A stretch of DNA of 64,000 bases from NCBI RefSeq assembly GCF_900184735.1, contig NZ_LT855405.1:62001-126000 (forward strand), given 5' to 3'. The notes under the pieces are model-generated. The model searched no databases. It saw only the letters and a list, made by a program, of their open reading frames with translations, and had not been told where the DNA came from. The stretch comes from Paucisalibacillus globulus. Lineage in GTDB: Bacteria > Bacillota > Bacilli > Bacillales > Amphibacillaceae. The position numbers were made by a program, and so were the translations under genes. Numbering within the stretch: the first letter of the stretch is position 1; every line of letters begins with the position of its first letter. This document shows positions 39,095 to 47,459 of this stretch, piece after piece.

Positions 39095-39439
39095 CTAATT
39101 TTTCGTTGTATTATAAGATGCGAGGATTTCTTGTAATTTCAATGCAAGCCCCATATTACCTTTAATTTTCAAGCGGCCACTCATAAAAGCTTTTGTTCCA
39201 TTCAGATCTACTCTTGCCATGGATAGGAAGTCTTCTTTTACCATGACAAGCGTACAGTCAGGTTTTTCTTGCACTCCTTCAGCTGCATAGCTATTGTCAC
39301 CTTTTAATACAAGTTGAAATGTATGGGTATTATCATGATGAAAATTAAATTGATAAACAGCATGAACACCTTTTGCTTTTTGTGGATCCTCTTTCAATGC
39401 CAAATCAATTTCTTGAAATAATTGTTTTACCTCTTCCAT
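39095..39439 (-). CDS. SCP2 sterol-carrier-domain protein (first copy)
   Basis: A 114-aa single SCP2 domain. Start at ATG 39439, since GGGAGGA lies just upstream and an earlier TTG would overlap it. It has YQFNFHHDNTHTFQLVLKGD and KAFMSGRLKIKGNMGLALKL. First gene of the beta-oxidation operon and similar to the 33521-33868 product. It probably binds acyl-CoA and feeds the operon's enzymes. Confidence 0.86.
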   Translation of the reverse strand: MEEVKQLFQEIDLALKEDPQKAKGVHAVYQFNFHHDNTHTFQLVLKGDNSYAAEGVQEKPDCTLVMVKEDFLSMARVDLNGTKAFMSGRLKIKGNMGLALKLQEILASYNTTKN

Positions 39440-39501
39440 TTTTATTCCTCCCAAAAAATCAAGTTGTTAGGCTTACTTTTAGTGTACGGTTCCAGAGCGC
39501 G

Positions 39502-39568
39502 CCTGAGAATTCCGTTTTATGTAGGGGCAAACTTCTCAGGGTTTGCATACTATACCTACATTAGTATG
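39502..39568 (-). promoter_or_regulatory. Inverted repeats upstream of the beta-oxidation operon
   Basis: CATACTA-N9-TAGTATG (39546-39568) is a perfect 7-bp dyad that overlaps a possible minus-strand -10 TATAGT (39549-39554); no good -35 accompanies it. Closer to the gene, CCTGAGAA (39502-39509) and TTCTCAGG (39533-39540) form an 8-bp stem that would lie at the start of the leader RNA. The first looks like a regulator site, the second like a leader hairpin. Confidence 0.45.
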
Positions 39569-39740
39569 TAAGAGTAAGCACTTGTAGAAATCTATTCTCC
39601 TAATCAAAATGGCTTAACTTTCAACCGGTAAGGGGTGACGTTTTACGTAGCCTATTTTCATAAAAGAGACTATTATCAAAAAACTATTAGAAATAACTAC
39701 TATTTTTCGTTATAATAGAGTAAGGAAGGAGTTTTTAACT

Positions 39741-39881
39741 ATGATGATTAAAGTAAAAATGAATGTTCAAACTGCCTACCATGGAGAGCTATTTCGTGCT
39801 GGAAAAGTATACGAGGTTGATGAAGCAACGGCAAAGCGTTGGATTGCTAGTAAACTAGCAGTAGCTATTGAAGAAGAATAG
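39741..39881 (+). CDS. Small 46-aa protein (YqbF-like)
   Basis: ATG 39741 to TAG 39879-39881 encodes MMIKVKMNVQTAYHGELFRA and continues to KLAVAIEEE. AAGGAAGGAG lies about 10 bases upstream and a TATAAT at 39711-39716 gives a likely promoter; a hairpin terminator follows at 39982. The pattern (short beta strands, GELFRAGKVYEVDEATAKRW) resembles small phage-associated YqbF-type domains. Function unknown; the expression signals make it a believable gene. Confidence 0.6.
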   Translation: MMIKVKMNVQTAYHGELFRAGKVYEVDEATAKRWIASKLAVAIEEE

Positions 39882-39981
39882 TATTATTTATTTTCTATTA
39901 TCATCCCTGAGAGTACTTAATTAAATTATCTTCATTCTAATACTCCGGAATAACACACAGGGAATTCTACATCATACATAA

Positions 39982-40014
39982 AAAATCCCGTTAGCAATTG
40001 GCTAACGGGATTTT
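39982..40014. terminator. Bidirectional terminator, small ORF / ferredoxin
   Basis: AAAATCCCGTTAGC-aattg-GCTAACGGGATTTT, a 14-bp perfect stem with A- and T-rich flanks between two convergent genes. Confidence 0.88.
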
Positions 40015-40026
40015 CTACTATATTTA

Positions 40027-40266
40027 TTAACGATCAGCAAAAAATGCTTCTGCTTTTTCTAAGAAAATTTCTTGTTCTGGTGTCAAATCATATTCTTCCT
40101 CAATCGCTGCAACTGGGCATGCTGCTTTACAAGCTCCACAGTCAATGCAAATATCTGGATCTATGTAGAATTGATCTGGACCTTCTTCTATACAGTCAAC
40201 CGGGCAGACACTGACACATTCAGCTGCTTTTTCTTGTCTGCATGGGTCTAAAATTACGAAAGCCAT
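40027..40266 (-). CDS. 4Fe-4S ferredoxin (7Fe-type layout)
   Basis: A 79-aa electron carrier, MAFVILDPCRQEKAAECVSVCPVDC followed by CIDCGACKAACP. The second motif is a full CxxCxxCxxxCP 4Fe-4S cluster site. The first (C-x7-C-x3-C-P-x2-C) is the pattern of ferredoxins that carry a 3Fe-4S or 7Fe set. It is monocistronic with its own terminator. Partners are not indicated by neighbours. Such ferredoxins are common housekeeping proteins in Bacillaceae. Confidence 0.9.
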   Translation of the reverse strand: MAFVILDPCRQEKAAECVSVCPVDCIEEGPDQFYIDPDICIDCGACKAACPVAAIEEEYDLTPEQEIFLEKAEAFFADR

Positions 40267-40439
40267 CTATATTAACCCTCCCTAATGTATTCAAGGTACA
40301 CTTCCATTTTAATGATACATCTTCTATTGATTCAAGTAAACTGCTTCACAGGATGTTCACAGTTAGATGGCTGAAAAGGAGGTTGGTATAAATATTCATA
40401 ATTAGGATTCGACATCGCACAATTAATGACCGATTTTTA

Positions 40440-40847
40440 TCAATTTTTATTTAATAACTCTTTATATTTTTCTATGTCATCAAATTTCGTTGAATTATAT
40501 ATAGGAGTATCATCTATATTATCTAGTTTAATTGGTTTTCCGTCATTAATTTTATCAATTATTATATCAAAAGAGTTGTTTGAATCTAATGTGATTTCAA
40601 AATCTTGCAGTTCACTTTTTATCTTATACACATTATTTATTTTTTCATAGGTTCCCTTATCGACTTCCCTATTATTAATATATTCAACAAAGCTGTTATC
40701 TTCTGGTTGAAAAATCATTTGAATAACATAATTTATTCCTTGTAGTTCACTCTGGTAAGTACCCTCTAAAGTAGGTTCTGCGTTAGATGTACATCCTCCC
40801 AAAAGTAAACCAACTATCAAAGTTAAGGTAATAAATATCTTCTTCAT
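40440..40847 (-). CDS. Hypothetical lipoprotein
   Basis: A 135-aa protein with a type II signal peptide (MKKIFITLTLIVGLLLGGCT, lipidated Cys19) and a small beta-rich acidic domain (LEGTYQSELQGINYVIQMIF). GAGGTAAATT precedes the ATG. I do not recognise a family. It lies between ferredoxin and another exported protein and is not obviously in an operon. Confidence 0.7.
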   Translation of the reverse strand: MKKIFITLTLIVGLLLGGCTSNAEPTLEGTYQSELQGINYVIQMIFQPEDNSFVEYINNREVDKGTYEKINNVYKIKSELQDFEITLDSNNSFDIIIDKINDGKPIKLDNIDDTPIYNSTKFDDIEKYKELLNKN

Positions 40848-41071
40848 AATTTACCTCCTCTATATATGGACTAAGCTGCACAAACATTACTTCTAAAAAA
40901 AGAGATTAAATAGCCAAGGAATCAACTCTTTCCGGCTAAAATCAAGTAATTGTTTTACAATTTATAATAAGTTCTTCTATAATTATACGATAAAATCCAA
41001 TAAATAATTATAGAGGTCCAGAATAATTTTTCTTTCTGTACCTCTATAATGTTAATTATTTAGTATATAAA

Positions 41072-41713
41072 CTAGTTAACCCTTTGTGCATATGCACGCT
41101 CTCTATAAACATCTTTCCAAGTAGTCCAGTAAGAATATTTATATGAACCATATTGATAGCGATCAACTAAAACATGACGTAATCTTATAGTCCTGTCAAT
41201 CATAGCTTTATAATAATACTTTGTGCTAGGAGCTAGAACTAAAACACCACCAATATTATACGTTTTAGCATATCCTACACTAACACTGTAATCAATAGGT
41301 CCCCAACTTGAGCCTAGGGTAAAGCTTGTATTGTACCCTCCATCTAGATTAACATAAAACCCACCGCCAGTACTAAATTTCATACCACCTGGATTTTGCC
41401 CTGTGGGTGTTGTAATTTTTGTATGATATTCCGTTTTCTTTACAGTAGAATATTCACGTACGCCATAATCATTTTGAATACCTATTTCATTACTTTGTTG
41501 AGATTTAGCAAATTCTTCAGTTACGAATTTTCTCTCCTTTGGCTCTTCATATGAGCTATCGGTAAGTGATTCTGGGTCATCATTATTGTAATATATGGTC
41601 ACCCCATCATTTTTATCGGATATAACGTTTGTTGCTGCAGTAACATTTGAAAATGACGTAATTGTAAGAATCATTGTAATTATAATTACAGATAGTGTCC
41701 TGATTTTTTTCAT
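41072..41713 (-). CDS. Hypothetical secreted protein
   Basis: A 213-aa exported protein with a signal peptide (SVIIITMILTITSFSNVTAA). A polar stretch follows, then a Gly/Tyr/Ser-rich beta segment (FYVNLDGGYNTSFTLGSSWG, VSVGYAKTYNIGGVLVLAPS) and an aromatic, basic C-terminus (YQYGSYKYSYWTTWKDVYRE). No Cys, no anchor. The composition suggests a secreted beta-sheet protein. Family and role unknown to me. A purine-rich GAGGACG site lies just before the start. Confidence 0.65.
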   Translation of the reverse strand: MKKIRTLSVIIITMILTITSFSNVTAATNVISDKNDGVTIYYNNDDPESLTDSSYEEPKERKFVTEEFAKSQQSNEIGIQNDYGVREYSTVKKTEYHTKITTPTGQNPGGMKFSTGGGFYVNLDGGYNTSFTLGSSWGPIDYSVSVGYAKTYNIGGVLVLAPSTKYYYKAMIDRTIRLRHVLVDRYQYGSYKYSYWTTWKDVYRERAYAQRVN

Positions 41714-42353
41714 CGTCCTCTAATCCCCTTTTAATATAATTTAGTCCCAAGTCGTTAGTTTTAGTCATGTCCGTTTAGATTATTTCATCTCTCCTTTCCT
41801 CTTTAGGTTTTAATTGGTTCTAGTATTCTATAACTAGTGTTCTTAACATTTAACCAATTAAAAAATATCTAGCATAGTAATTGTACCAAAAATATCATTG
41901 CAAGAACTTGGGAAACTAAAGGGTAAAAAGTACTAATAAAGCCATAAAAACTTTCCTGTTTTCCTCCAATGCTCAACTGATTTGTCAACCTTTTTACGAT
42001 CCAAACAAAATTAATTAATAGTCAAGAAGAGAGATTATCCACTATAATGGTTAATGAAGTTAATAACAAAAAATGTAGTGCGAAACTCTATAGGGGTTAT
42101 CACAACTACATTTACTGTTTTGGATAATTTTTCCATGAAAACTGAATACATATCAAGAAGGTTACTCCCTTTAATACCTAGTTATACTTACTTCAATGTC
42201 CGTGGTTACCTGGAATGCAACCTCACAAAAACTCGGGATTATTTTTAATCGTATATTTAATTAACATTCTATTTATTTTTCGCAGTCTGAAACTGCATTA
42301 ATTATTCTATCAAATAATAAATAATTGATAACTTTCTTCCCCCCATATTTTAA
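41714..42353. other. AT-rich region without a convincing gene
   Basis: About 640 bases. A 64-codon plus-strand frame (42054-42248) has no ribosome binding site and unusual composition, so I do not call it. Otherwise I see nothing here; the adjacent decayed gene suggests this is an old deletion or insertion area. Confidence 0.5.
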
Positions 42354-42749
42354 TTATCTTTTTATATTTTCGTATACCTGATAAGAATGAAAAATCTTTT
42401 CCACCCTGGCTTGTGTTTTTAATTTACTAATATAGTTATCCAACTCATCGGAACTTTCATCTTTGTAATTACCAATTATAGTTAATTTTGTTTTGTTTTG
42501 TTCCTTATTAATGAAATACTCTGATGGTTAGCCGTTTAGGTGGGAGTCTGTGGTTAAATAATTTCGAAACTGAAGAACAATATTCTTGCTTATTCTAACA
42601 ATCGCTTCATCACCTCTGATAAAAGATAGGGAACCATACCCTTTTGGCTCTTCTTTGAACATTGCTCATAACCATAAGCATAAATCTTAACGTAATATGA
42701 ATAATCCAATTTCTTTATAAAAGGATAAATAAATACGTATAACTTAATT
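42354..42749 (-). pseudogene. Decayed gene remnant (stop codon plus frameshift)
   Basis: Reading leftward from about 42749, one frame gives LYVFIYPFIKKLDYSYYVKI then YAYGYEQ. Near 42655 the sense moves to another frame (FKEEPKGYGSLSFIRGDEAI, VRISKNIVLQFRNYL), meets an in-frame TAA at 42528-42530, and continues PSEYFINKEQNKTKLTIIGN to a final stop at 42354-42356. Protein-like composition across both breaks indicates a formerly intact gene of at least 130 codons. The family is not recognised. Confidence 0.5.
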
Positions 42750-42899
42750 TATTCTAATATTTTTATTTAAATTTAGCTATTTGTCCAGACAGGCATTTAA
42801 TACTTTATTGATATTACCATAATAAAATAAGGTATTAACATTCCCACCATATCTTTATACTTTAACAATCAAAAAGTATTTTGACACAGAACAAAATAA

Positions 42900-42938
42900 A
42901 CCCCTCCTGAGAATGTCCATACACTCAAAGGGGGGTGT
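42900..42938 (-). terminator. Possible terminator of topB
   Basis: CCCCTCCTGAG and CTCAAAGGGGGG form an imperfect stem just past the topB stop, with an A/T-rich flank. Weaker than the other hairpins in the window. Confidence 0.45.
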
Positions 42939-42943
42939 TCTGA

Positions 42944-45118
42944 TTACTTATTCTTTAACTTAGCAAGTGCTTCAGCCAATGCATTATTGGTAAATCCATC
43001 ATCTTGCTTCTTCAGGTACTTATTCACATCTTTTTTCGAAACTTTTCCCTTTTTCTCTTGCTCTTTTCGTTTATTGAAAGTAGACAACTTTTCGCGATGT
43101 CCACAAGAGCACGTAAACATTTGTCCTTCTCCTTCACCACGTAGCTCTAATCGTTTGTGACAATTCGGACAGCGAGCATTGGTCTTTCTTGCTATATTTT
43201 TCTTATGACCACAAGAACGGTCCTGACAAACTAGCATCCGACCATGTTTATTATTGATTTCAAGCATGAGCTTCCCACAATCTGGACACTTTGTACCAGT
43301 CATGTTATCATGCTTAAACTTACTATCCTTACTTTTAATTTCCTGGATAATCGTTTTCGTATAGTCTTTAATTTCCGAGATGAATTTATTCTTATTTAGT
43401 TTACCTTCTGCAATAAGGCCTAATTTTTGTTCCCATTCCGCAGTTAGTGCAGGGGAACGTAAATCTTCTGGAGCTAAATCTAATAACTGTTTTCCTTTAG
43501 ATGTAATGAAAATATGTTTCCCTTTAAGCTCCATATATCCACCATTGAAAAGCTTATCAATGATGTCCGCGCGGGTTGCTACCGTTCCAATACCACCCGA
43601 CTTCTGTAGGGTGCCTGCCAAATGCTTTTCATCTGGATTCATGTACCTAGTTGGATTCTCCATTGCTTGAAGTAATGCACCCTCTGTTAGGCGTTCTGGT
43701 GGTTTTGTTTCTCCTTTAGTTAAGGAAACAGTAACCGGGGTGAACTCTTCCCCTTGTTTGATGACAGGTAAACGTTGGTCATCAGTCTCTTCTTCATCAA
43801 AATGACGATCATAAATAGCCTTCCATCCTTGTTTCTTTACAACTTTTCCTTTAGCAGTAAATGCCTCAGAGCTAATTGCAGCGTGAATGGTAGTCTGTTC
43901 ATATTCATAAGGATCCATTAAGACAGATAAGAAACGCTTAACAACCAAATCATAAATTCTTCTCTCTTTATCATCTAAGTCTTCCAAAATAACGGACTCT
44001 TCAGTAGGGATAATAGCATGGTGGTCACTAACCTTCGCATTATCTACTACCGATTTTGGTAGTTTACCAATACCTTTATTAAGGATTGTTTGTGCAAAAC
44101 GAGCATATTGGTCCACACCGCAAGCTTTCAAACGATCCTTTAAGGTTGGCACGATATCGGTTGAAATAACTCGAGAATCTGTTCTTGGATAAGTTAACAC
44201 CTTATGTCGTTCATAAAGCTTTTGCATGATGGATAGGGTTTGTTTCCCTGAAAAGCCAAATATCCGGTTTGCGTCCCTTTGTAACTCAGTTAAGTCATAC
44301 AACTGTGGAGCAAATTTCTTCTTTGCTACGGTATCAATTTTATTCACGATAAGAGGCTGACTTTTTAATTTCCCAAGTAAAGACTCTGCTTTTTCCTTTG
44401 AGAATATGCGTGTATTGTTTTTGTTATCTTGCCAAGTAAATGTAATTCCATTTTTAGTTTTTGCTTTAAGTCCGAAATATTCCTGAGGTTTAAAGTTCTT
44501 TATTTCTTGTTCTCTTGCGGCCACCATCCCTAAGGTTGGTGTTTGAACACGGCCACTGGATAATTGTGCATTAAATTTAGTTGTTAGTGCCCTTGTAGCA
44601 TTAAGCCCTACATACCAATCGGCTTCTGAACGTGCAACAGCTGAGGCATACAAGTTTTCGTAGTTTTTACCAGGCTTTAATTGTTTAAAGCCGTCACGAA
44701 TTGCTTTATCTGTAACGGATGAAATCCAAAGTCTTTTTACTGGTTTTTGTACTCGTGCTTTTTCAATAATCCATCTTGCAACAAGTTCACCTTCACGACC
44801 AGCATCTGTTGCGATTACAATTTCGCCAACATCTTTACGATTCATCTGTGTTTTCACAGCACTAAATTGCTTCCCTGTTTTCTTCATGACCACTAACTTA
44901 AGGTCTGAAGGAAGCATTGGTAAGTCTTCTAAATTCCATGTTTTATACTTCTCATCATAAGTTTCTGGGTCTGCTAAAGTTACTAAATGACCCAGTGCCC
45001 AGGTGACAATATAGGTAGAACCTTCCAGATAGCCGTTTCCTTTTTTAGTACAATTAAGCACCCTTGCAATATCACGACCGACGGATGGTTTTTCTGCTAA
45101 TACTAGTGTTTTACTCAT
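42944..45118 (-). CDS. topB: DNA topoisomerase III
   Basis: A 724-aa type IA topoisomerase. Start at ATG 45118 (MSKTLVLAEKPSVGRDIARV), where the TOPRIM domain naturally begins; an upstream in-frame ATG at 45148 adds an atypical 10 residues. TOPRIM (ATDAGREGELVARWIIEKA), the active-site Tyr in LTYPRTDSR, and two zinc-ribbon-like segments at the C-terminus (CPDCGKLMLEINNKHGRMLVC, then CPNCHKRLELRGEGE...CSCGH) are visible. It relaxes or decatenates DNA by single-strand passage. Monocistronic. The zinc-ribbon tail is typical for Bacillus TopB. Confidence 0.94.
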   Translation of the reverse strand: MSKTLVLAEKPSVGRDIARVLNCTKKGNGYLEGSTYIVTWALGHLVTLADPETYDEKYKTWNLEDLPMLPSDLKLVVMKKTGKQFSAVKTQMNRKDVGEIVIATDAGREGELVARWIIEKARVQKPVKRLWISSVTDKAIRDGFKQLKPGKNYENLYASAVARSEADWYVGLNATRALTTKFNAQLSSGRVQTPTLGMVAAREQEIKNFKPQEYFGLKAKTKNGITFTWQDNKNNTRIFSKEKAESLLGKLKSQPLIVNKIDTVAKKKFAPQLYDLTELQRDANRIFGFSGKQTLSIMQKLYERHKVLTYPRTDSRVISTDIVPTLKDRLKACGVDQYARFAQTILNKGIGKLPKSVVDNAKVSDHHAIIPTEESVILEDLDDKERRIYDLVVKRFLSVLMDPYEYEQTTIHAAISSEAFTAKGKVVKKQGWKAIYDRHFDEEETDDQRLPVIKQGEEFTPVTVSLTKGETKPPERLTEGALLQAMENPTRYMNPDEKHLAGTLQKSGGIGTVATRADIIDKLFNGGYMELKGKHIFITSKGKQLLDLAPEDLRSPALTAEWEQKLGLIAEGKLNKNKFISEIKDYTKTIIQEIKSKDSKFKHDNMTGTKCPDCGKLMLEINNKHGRMLVCQDRSCGHKKNIARKTNARCPNCHKRLELRGEGEGQMFTCSCGHREKLSTFNKRKEQEKKGKVSKKDVNKYLKKQDDGFTNNALAEALAKLKNK

Positions 45119-45252
45119 ATTTGTATTTCCTTTCTTAGAGAAGCTCACATTCGCTTATCACTGACGTATGTGTTCGTCCTTCTTATGCTAGCAGGAAAGG
45201 ATTGCTATACGTTCCTACTACTAAAAAATCTATCCTCTAACTATAACATAGT

Positions 45253-45666
45253 TTATCTAGTTTCTTTTTTATTCATAATTAGAGATACATAATAAAAGAT
45301 TAGTGAAGCAAGGATTCCCCCCACAATATATGTAATAAGATCTTGTGAAAGAAACTGAACTCCATCCTCTGCTATGGATAGAATTGCTTTGTAAACCACC
45401 GCAATTAGAATACCTACTAATATATAAAGGCCATATCTTGTGTAGTGGCTAGCTAGTTGAGATGAAAAGTTCATTCTTTTCATTAGTTTGTCAATTAGGT
45501 ATGAAATTGGTATACCACCTATTAAGTAAACAGGTGCAGCATAAATTGCAAAAAAGAACATGGTTTCCCAAAAACTACCACTTGTAGACGTCATGTAATT
45601 TATGAATCCCATTAGTGTTCCAAATAATAAAGTTGATATGATTGCAGTAAGCACTCTTTTTAACAT
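45253..45666 (-). CDS. Hypothetical membrane protein
   Basis: A 137-aa protein with about four transmembrane helices (VLTAIISTLLFGTLMGFINY, MFFFAIYAAPVYLIGGIPIS, YGLYILVGILIAVVYKAILS, YIVGGILASLIFYYVSLIM). GGAGGAAAAG precedes ATG 45666; a longer start at 45717 would run over that site. No family recognised. It lies alone between topB and ytaF. Confidence 0.65.
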   Translation of the reverse strand: MLKRVLTAIISTLLFGTLMGFINYMTSTSGSFWETMFFFAIYAAPVYLIGGIPISYLIDKLMKRMNFSSQLASHYTRYGLYILVGILIAVVYKAILSIAEDGVQFLSQDLITYIVGGILASLIFYYVSLIMNKKETR

Positions 45667-45886
45667 TTCTTTTCCTCCACATTTTTCGTACAAAGCGAAT
45701 CTTCCTATTCCAACCATACCAAAAGCTTACGGACAAGAACAGGATTTTGTTAATGGATATTCCAATAGTTACAACTAAGATACTTGTTGAACTTTCTGCA
45801 ATACTCCTTAACAGAAAAAATTGGCAAAGCACATAACTTTCTCAAATCCCATAGAATACCCTAGAACAAGTAAAGGATATGGTGCT

Positions 45887-46510
45887 ATGCTATTTTTCAC
45901 TGGGCTATTCTTCCTAGTAATTGCGGTAAGTTTGGATGGATTTGGTGTTGGAGTCTCTTATGGAATGCGAAAAATCCTTGTACCGAAAAGCGCTCTAGCT
46001 GTAATCATGGTTTGTTCAGGAATTGTTGTTCTCGTTTCCATGATGGTTGGTACAATGATGCATGCATTTTTATCAGTTAGTTTTGCAAAAGTAATTGGAG
46101 GATCGATCCTAATCTTTATTGGGATTTTTTCCCTCATTAACACCATTCGTAGTCAAATAAAAAGAACAGATGAAAAAGAACACCCCTCCTCACCTAATTT
46201 TCAAAGCCTGCGAACTGTCATTACGACACCAGACAAAGCAGACCTAGACCGCTCAGGTACTATTTCGATTGGAGAAGCAATATTGTTAGGTACCGCCTTA
46301 GCATTAGATGCTTTTGGGGCAGGAATTGGAGCAGCAATCTTAGGTTATTCGCCAATATATACCCCACTTTTAATTGCTGTTATGAGTGGTGCATTTGTTC
46401 ATTATGGGATTAAGGTTGGTATTGTGCTATCTCGAAATAAACGATTAGAGCGAATGAACTTTTTGCCCCCTGTTTTATTAATTGCATTAGGTGTATTTAA
46501 TCTAATATAA
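45887..46510 (+). CDS. ytaF: YtaF family sporulation membrane protein (MntP-like fold)
   Basis: A 207-aa membrane protein with six helices in two similar halves (FFLVIAVSLDGFGVGVSYGM and ILLGTALALDAFGAGIGAAI). Each half carries the small-residue/Asp pattern of the MntP/YtaF manganese-efflux-like superfamily. Start at ATG 45887 with AAAGGA upstream; the earlier TTG adds a polar stretch without a ribosome site. YtaF is linked to sporulation in Bacillus; transport of a divalent metal is inferred from the fold. Followed by a terminator. Confidence 0.85.
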   Translation: MLFFTGLFFLVIAVSLDGFGVGVSYGMRKILVPKSALAVIMVCSGIVVLVSMMVGTMMHAFLSVSFAKVIGGSILIFIGIFSLINTIRSQIKRTDEKEHPSSPNFQSLRTVITTPDKADLDRSGTISIGEAILLGTALALDAFGAGIGAAILGYSPIYTPLLIAVMSGAFVHYGIKVGIVLSRNKRLERMNFLPPVLLIALGVFNLI

Positions 46511-46515
46511 AAAGT

Positions 46516-46549
46516 AACCCGAAATCTTCTCAGAGATTCCGGGTTTCGT
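46516..46549 (+). terminator. Terminator after ytaF
   Basis: AACCCG-AATCT pairs with AGATT-CGGGTT (one mismatch) and is followed by TCGTATAG. It lies within 10 bases of the stop. Confidence 0.7.
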
Positions 46550-46603
46550 ATAGTTGAGGCGGATTGACTTTACGATTTCTATGGTCAGTACCCCTCAATT
46601 ATC

Positions 46604-47293
46604 TTATAACTTTGCAAATAGAATATTATTTTCTAAATGAATATGTTGGAATGTATCCTCTTCTAATTCCGCAAGTCTTGCATATGTGATACGATAAGAA
46701 CCGCAAGCATCTACCGGTGGAATGAAGTCACCAGTGATTCTTCTCATTTCTTTCAACATATTTCCAACTTCATTATGATCATCTTCAAGTCCACCATTTG
46801 CTATACGAATCCTTTCCAGTAGTTCCACACTAGGATTCACTTCATATTCCTTTATTAATGGAAAGACTTCATTTTCCTCTTTAATAGTATGCTCTTCCAT
46901 CTCCACTTTAAAATCATTGTAGATTTGATATAATTCTTTCAATTCTGGATGAGTACCACCGTGTCTAGAGTATACCTTTGTCACAAACTGACCTAGAGCA
47001 GGCAGTTCCTCCATAAGTGGTGCATGATAAGTGTGTCTAATATGGTCAATTAGCTCAGATAATGATTTTGCATCCCAATCAACAATATTATGGTCTTCTT
47101 GATTCCACTGTTCATAGGATGTATTCAATTCTTCTATTACGATGGATTCATCCAAATCCTTTTCAACAAAGCTTTCCTTCAATGGTTGATTACCACCACA
47201 ACAGAAGTCAATTCTGTATTTTTTAAATATGTCACTAGACTTTGGATAAACCTTTACGATATTTGCAGGTGTATGTTCTGTAGTAAATTTCAC
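46604..47293 (-). CDS. ric: Iron-sulfur cluster repair di-iron protein (RIC/ScdA/YtfE)
   Basis: A 229-aa protein. The N-terminal ScdA_N domain carries DFCCGGNQPL. It is followed by a hemerythrin-like four-helix domain with di-iron ligands in LIDHIRHTYHAPLMEEL, SRHGGTHPEL, MEEHTIKEENEVFP, LEDDHNEVGNM and FQHIHLENNILF. It restores Fe-S clusters damaged by nitric oxide or oxidants. AGGAGGG precedes the ATG. The upstream TGTGA-N6-TCACT dyad, centred near -41.5, suggests activation by an Fnr-type regulator under low oxygen. Monocistronic. Confidence 0.92.
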   Translation of the reverse strand: MKFTTEHTPANIVKVYPKSSDIFKKYRIDFCCGGNQPLKESFVEKDLDESIVIEELNTSYEQWNQEDHNIVDWDAKSLSELIDHIRHTYHAPLMEELPALGQFVTKVYSRHGGTHPELKELYQIYNDFKVEMEEHTIKEENEVFPLIKEYEVNPSVELLERIRIANGGLEDDHNEVGNMLKEMRRITGDFIPPVDACGSYRITYARLAELEEDTFQHIHLENNILFAKL

Positions 47294-47326
47294 TAAAATC
47301 CCTCCTAGTATTGTAAGCTTGATTTC

Positions 47327-47369
47327 ATTGTACTGTTATAGGAGAGATTCTTCTGTGATGGAAATCACT
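47327..47369 (-). promoter_or_regulatory. ric promoter with Fnr/Crp-type site
   Basis: On the minus strand a -10 TACAAT lies at 47327-47332. TGTGA-TGGAAA-TCACT (47354-47369) matches the Fnr/Crp consensus TGTGA-N6-TCACA except for the last base. Its centre (47361.5) is about 41 bases upstream of the predicted start near 47320, the classic class II activator position. Confidence 0.65.
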
Positions 47370-47424
47370 TGAATATGAGATTCATTACATTTCTATAAAG
47401 TTAACAACTAAATTACAAAATAAA

Positions 47425-47453
47425 ACCCAAAATCTATTAAAGATTTCAGGTCC
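47425..47453 (-). terminator. Terminator of the hpa operon
   Basis: On the minus strand ACCTGAAATCT-ttaat-AGATTTTGGGT followed by TTTATTTT, just past the hpaF stop at 47460. Confidence 0.75.
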
Positions 47454-47459
47454 TTTATG

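Noticed and set aside
42054-42248. 64-codon plus-strand open frame
   Set aside because: No ribosome binding site, unusual composition, next to a decayed gene; likely chance.
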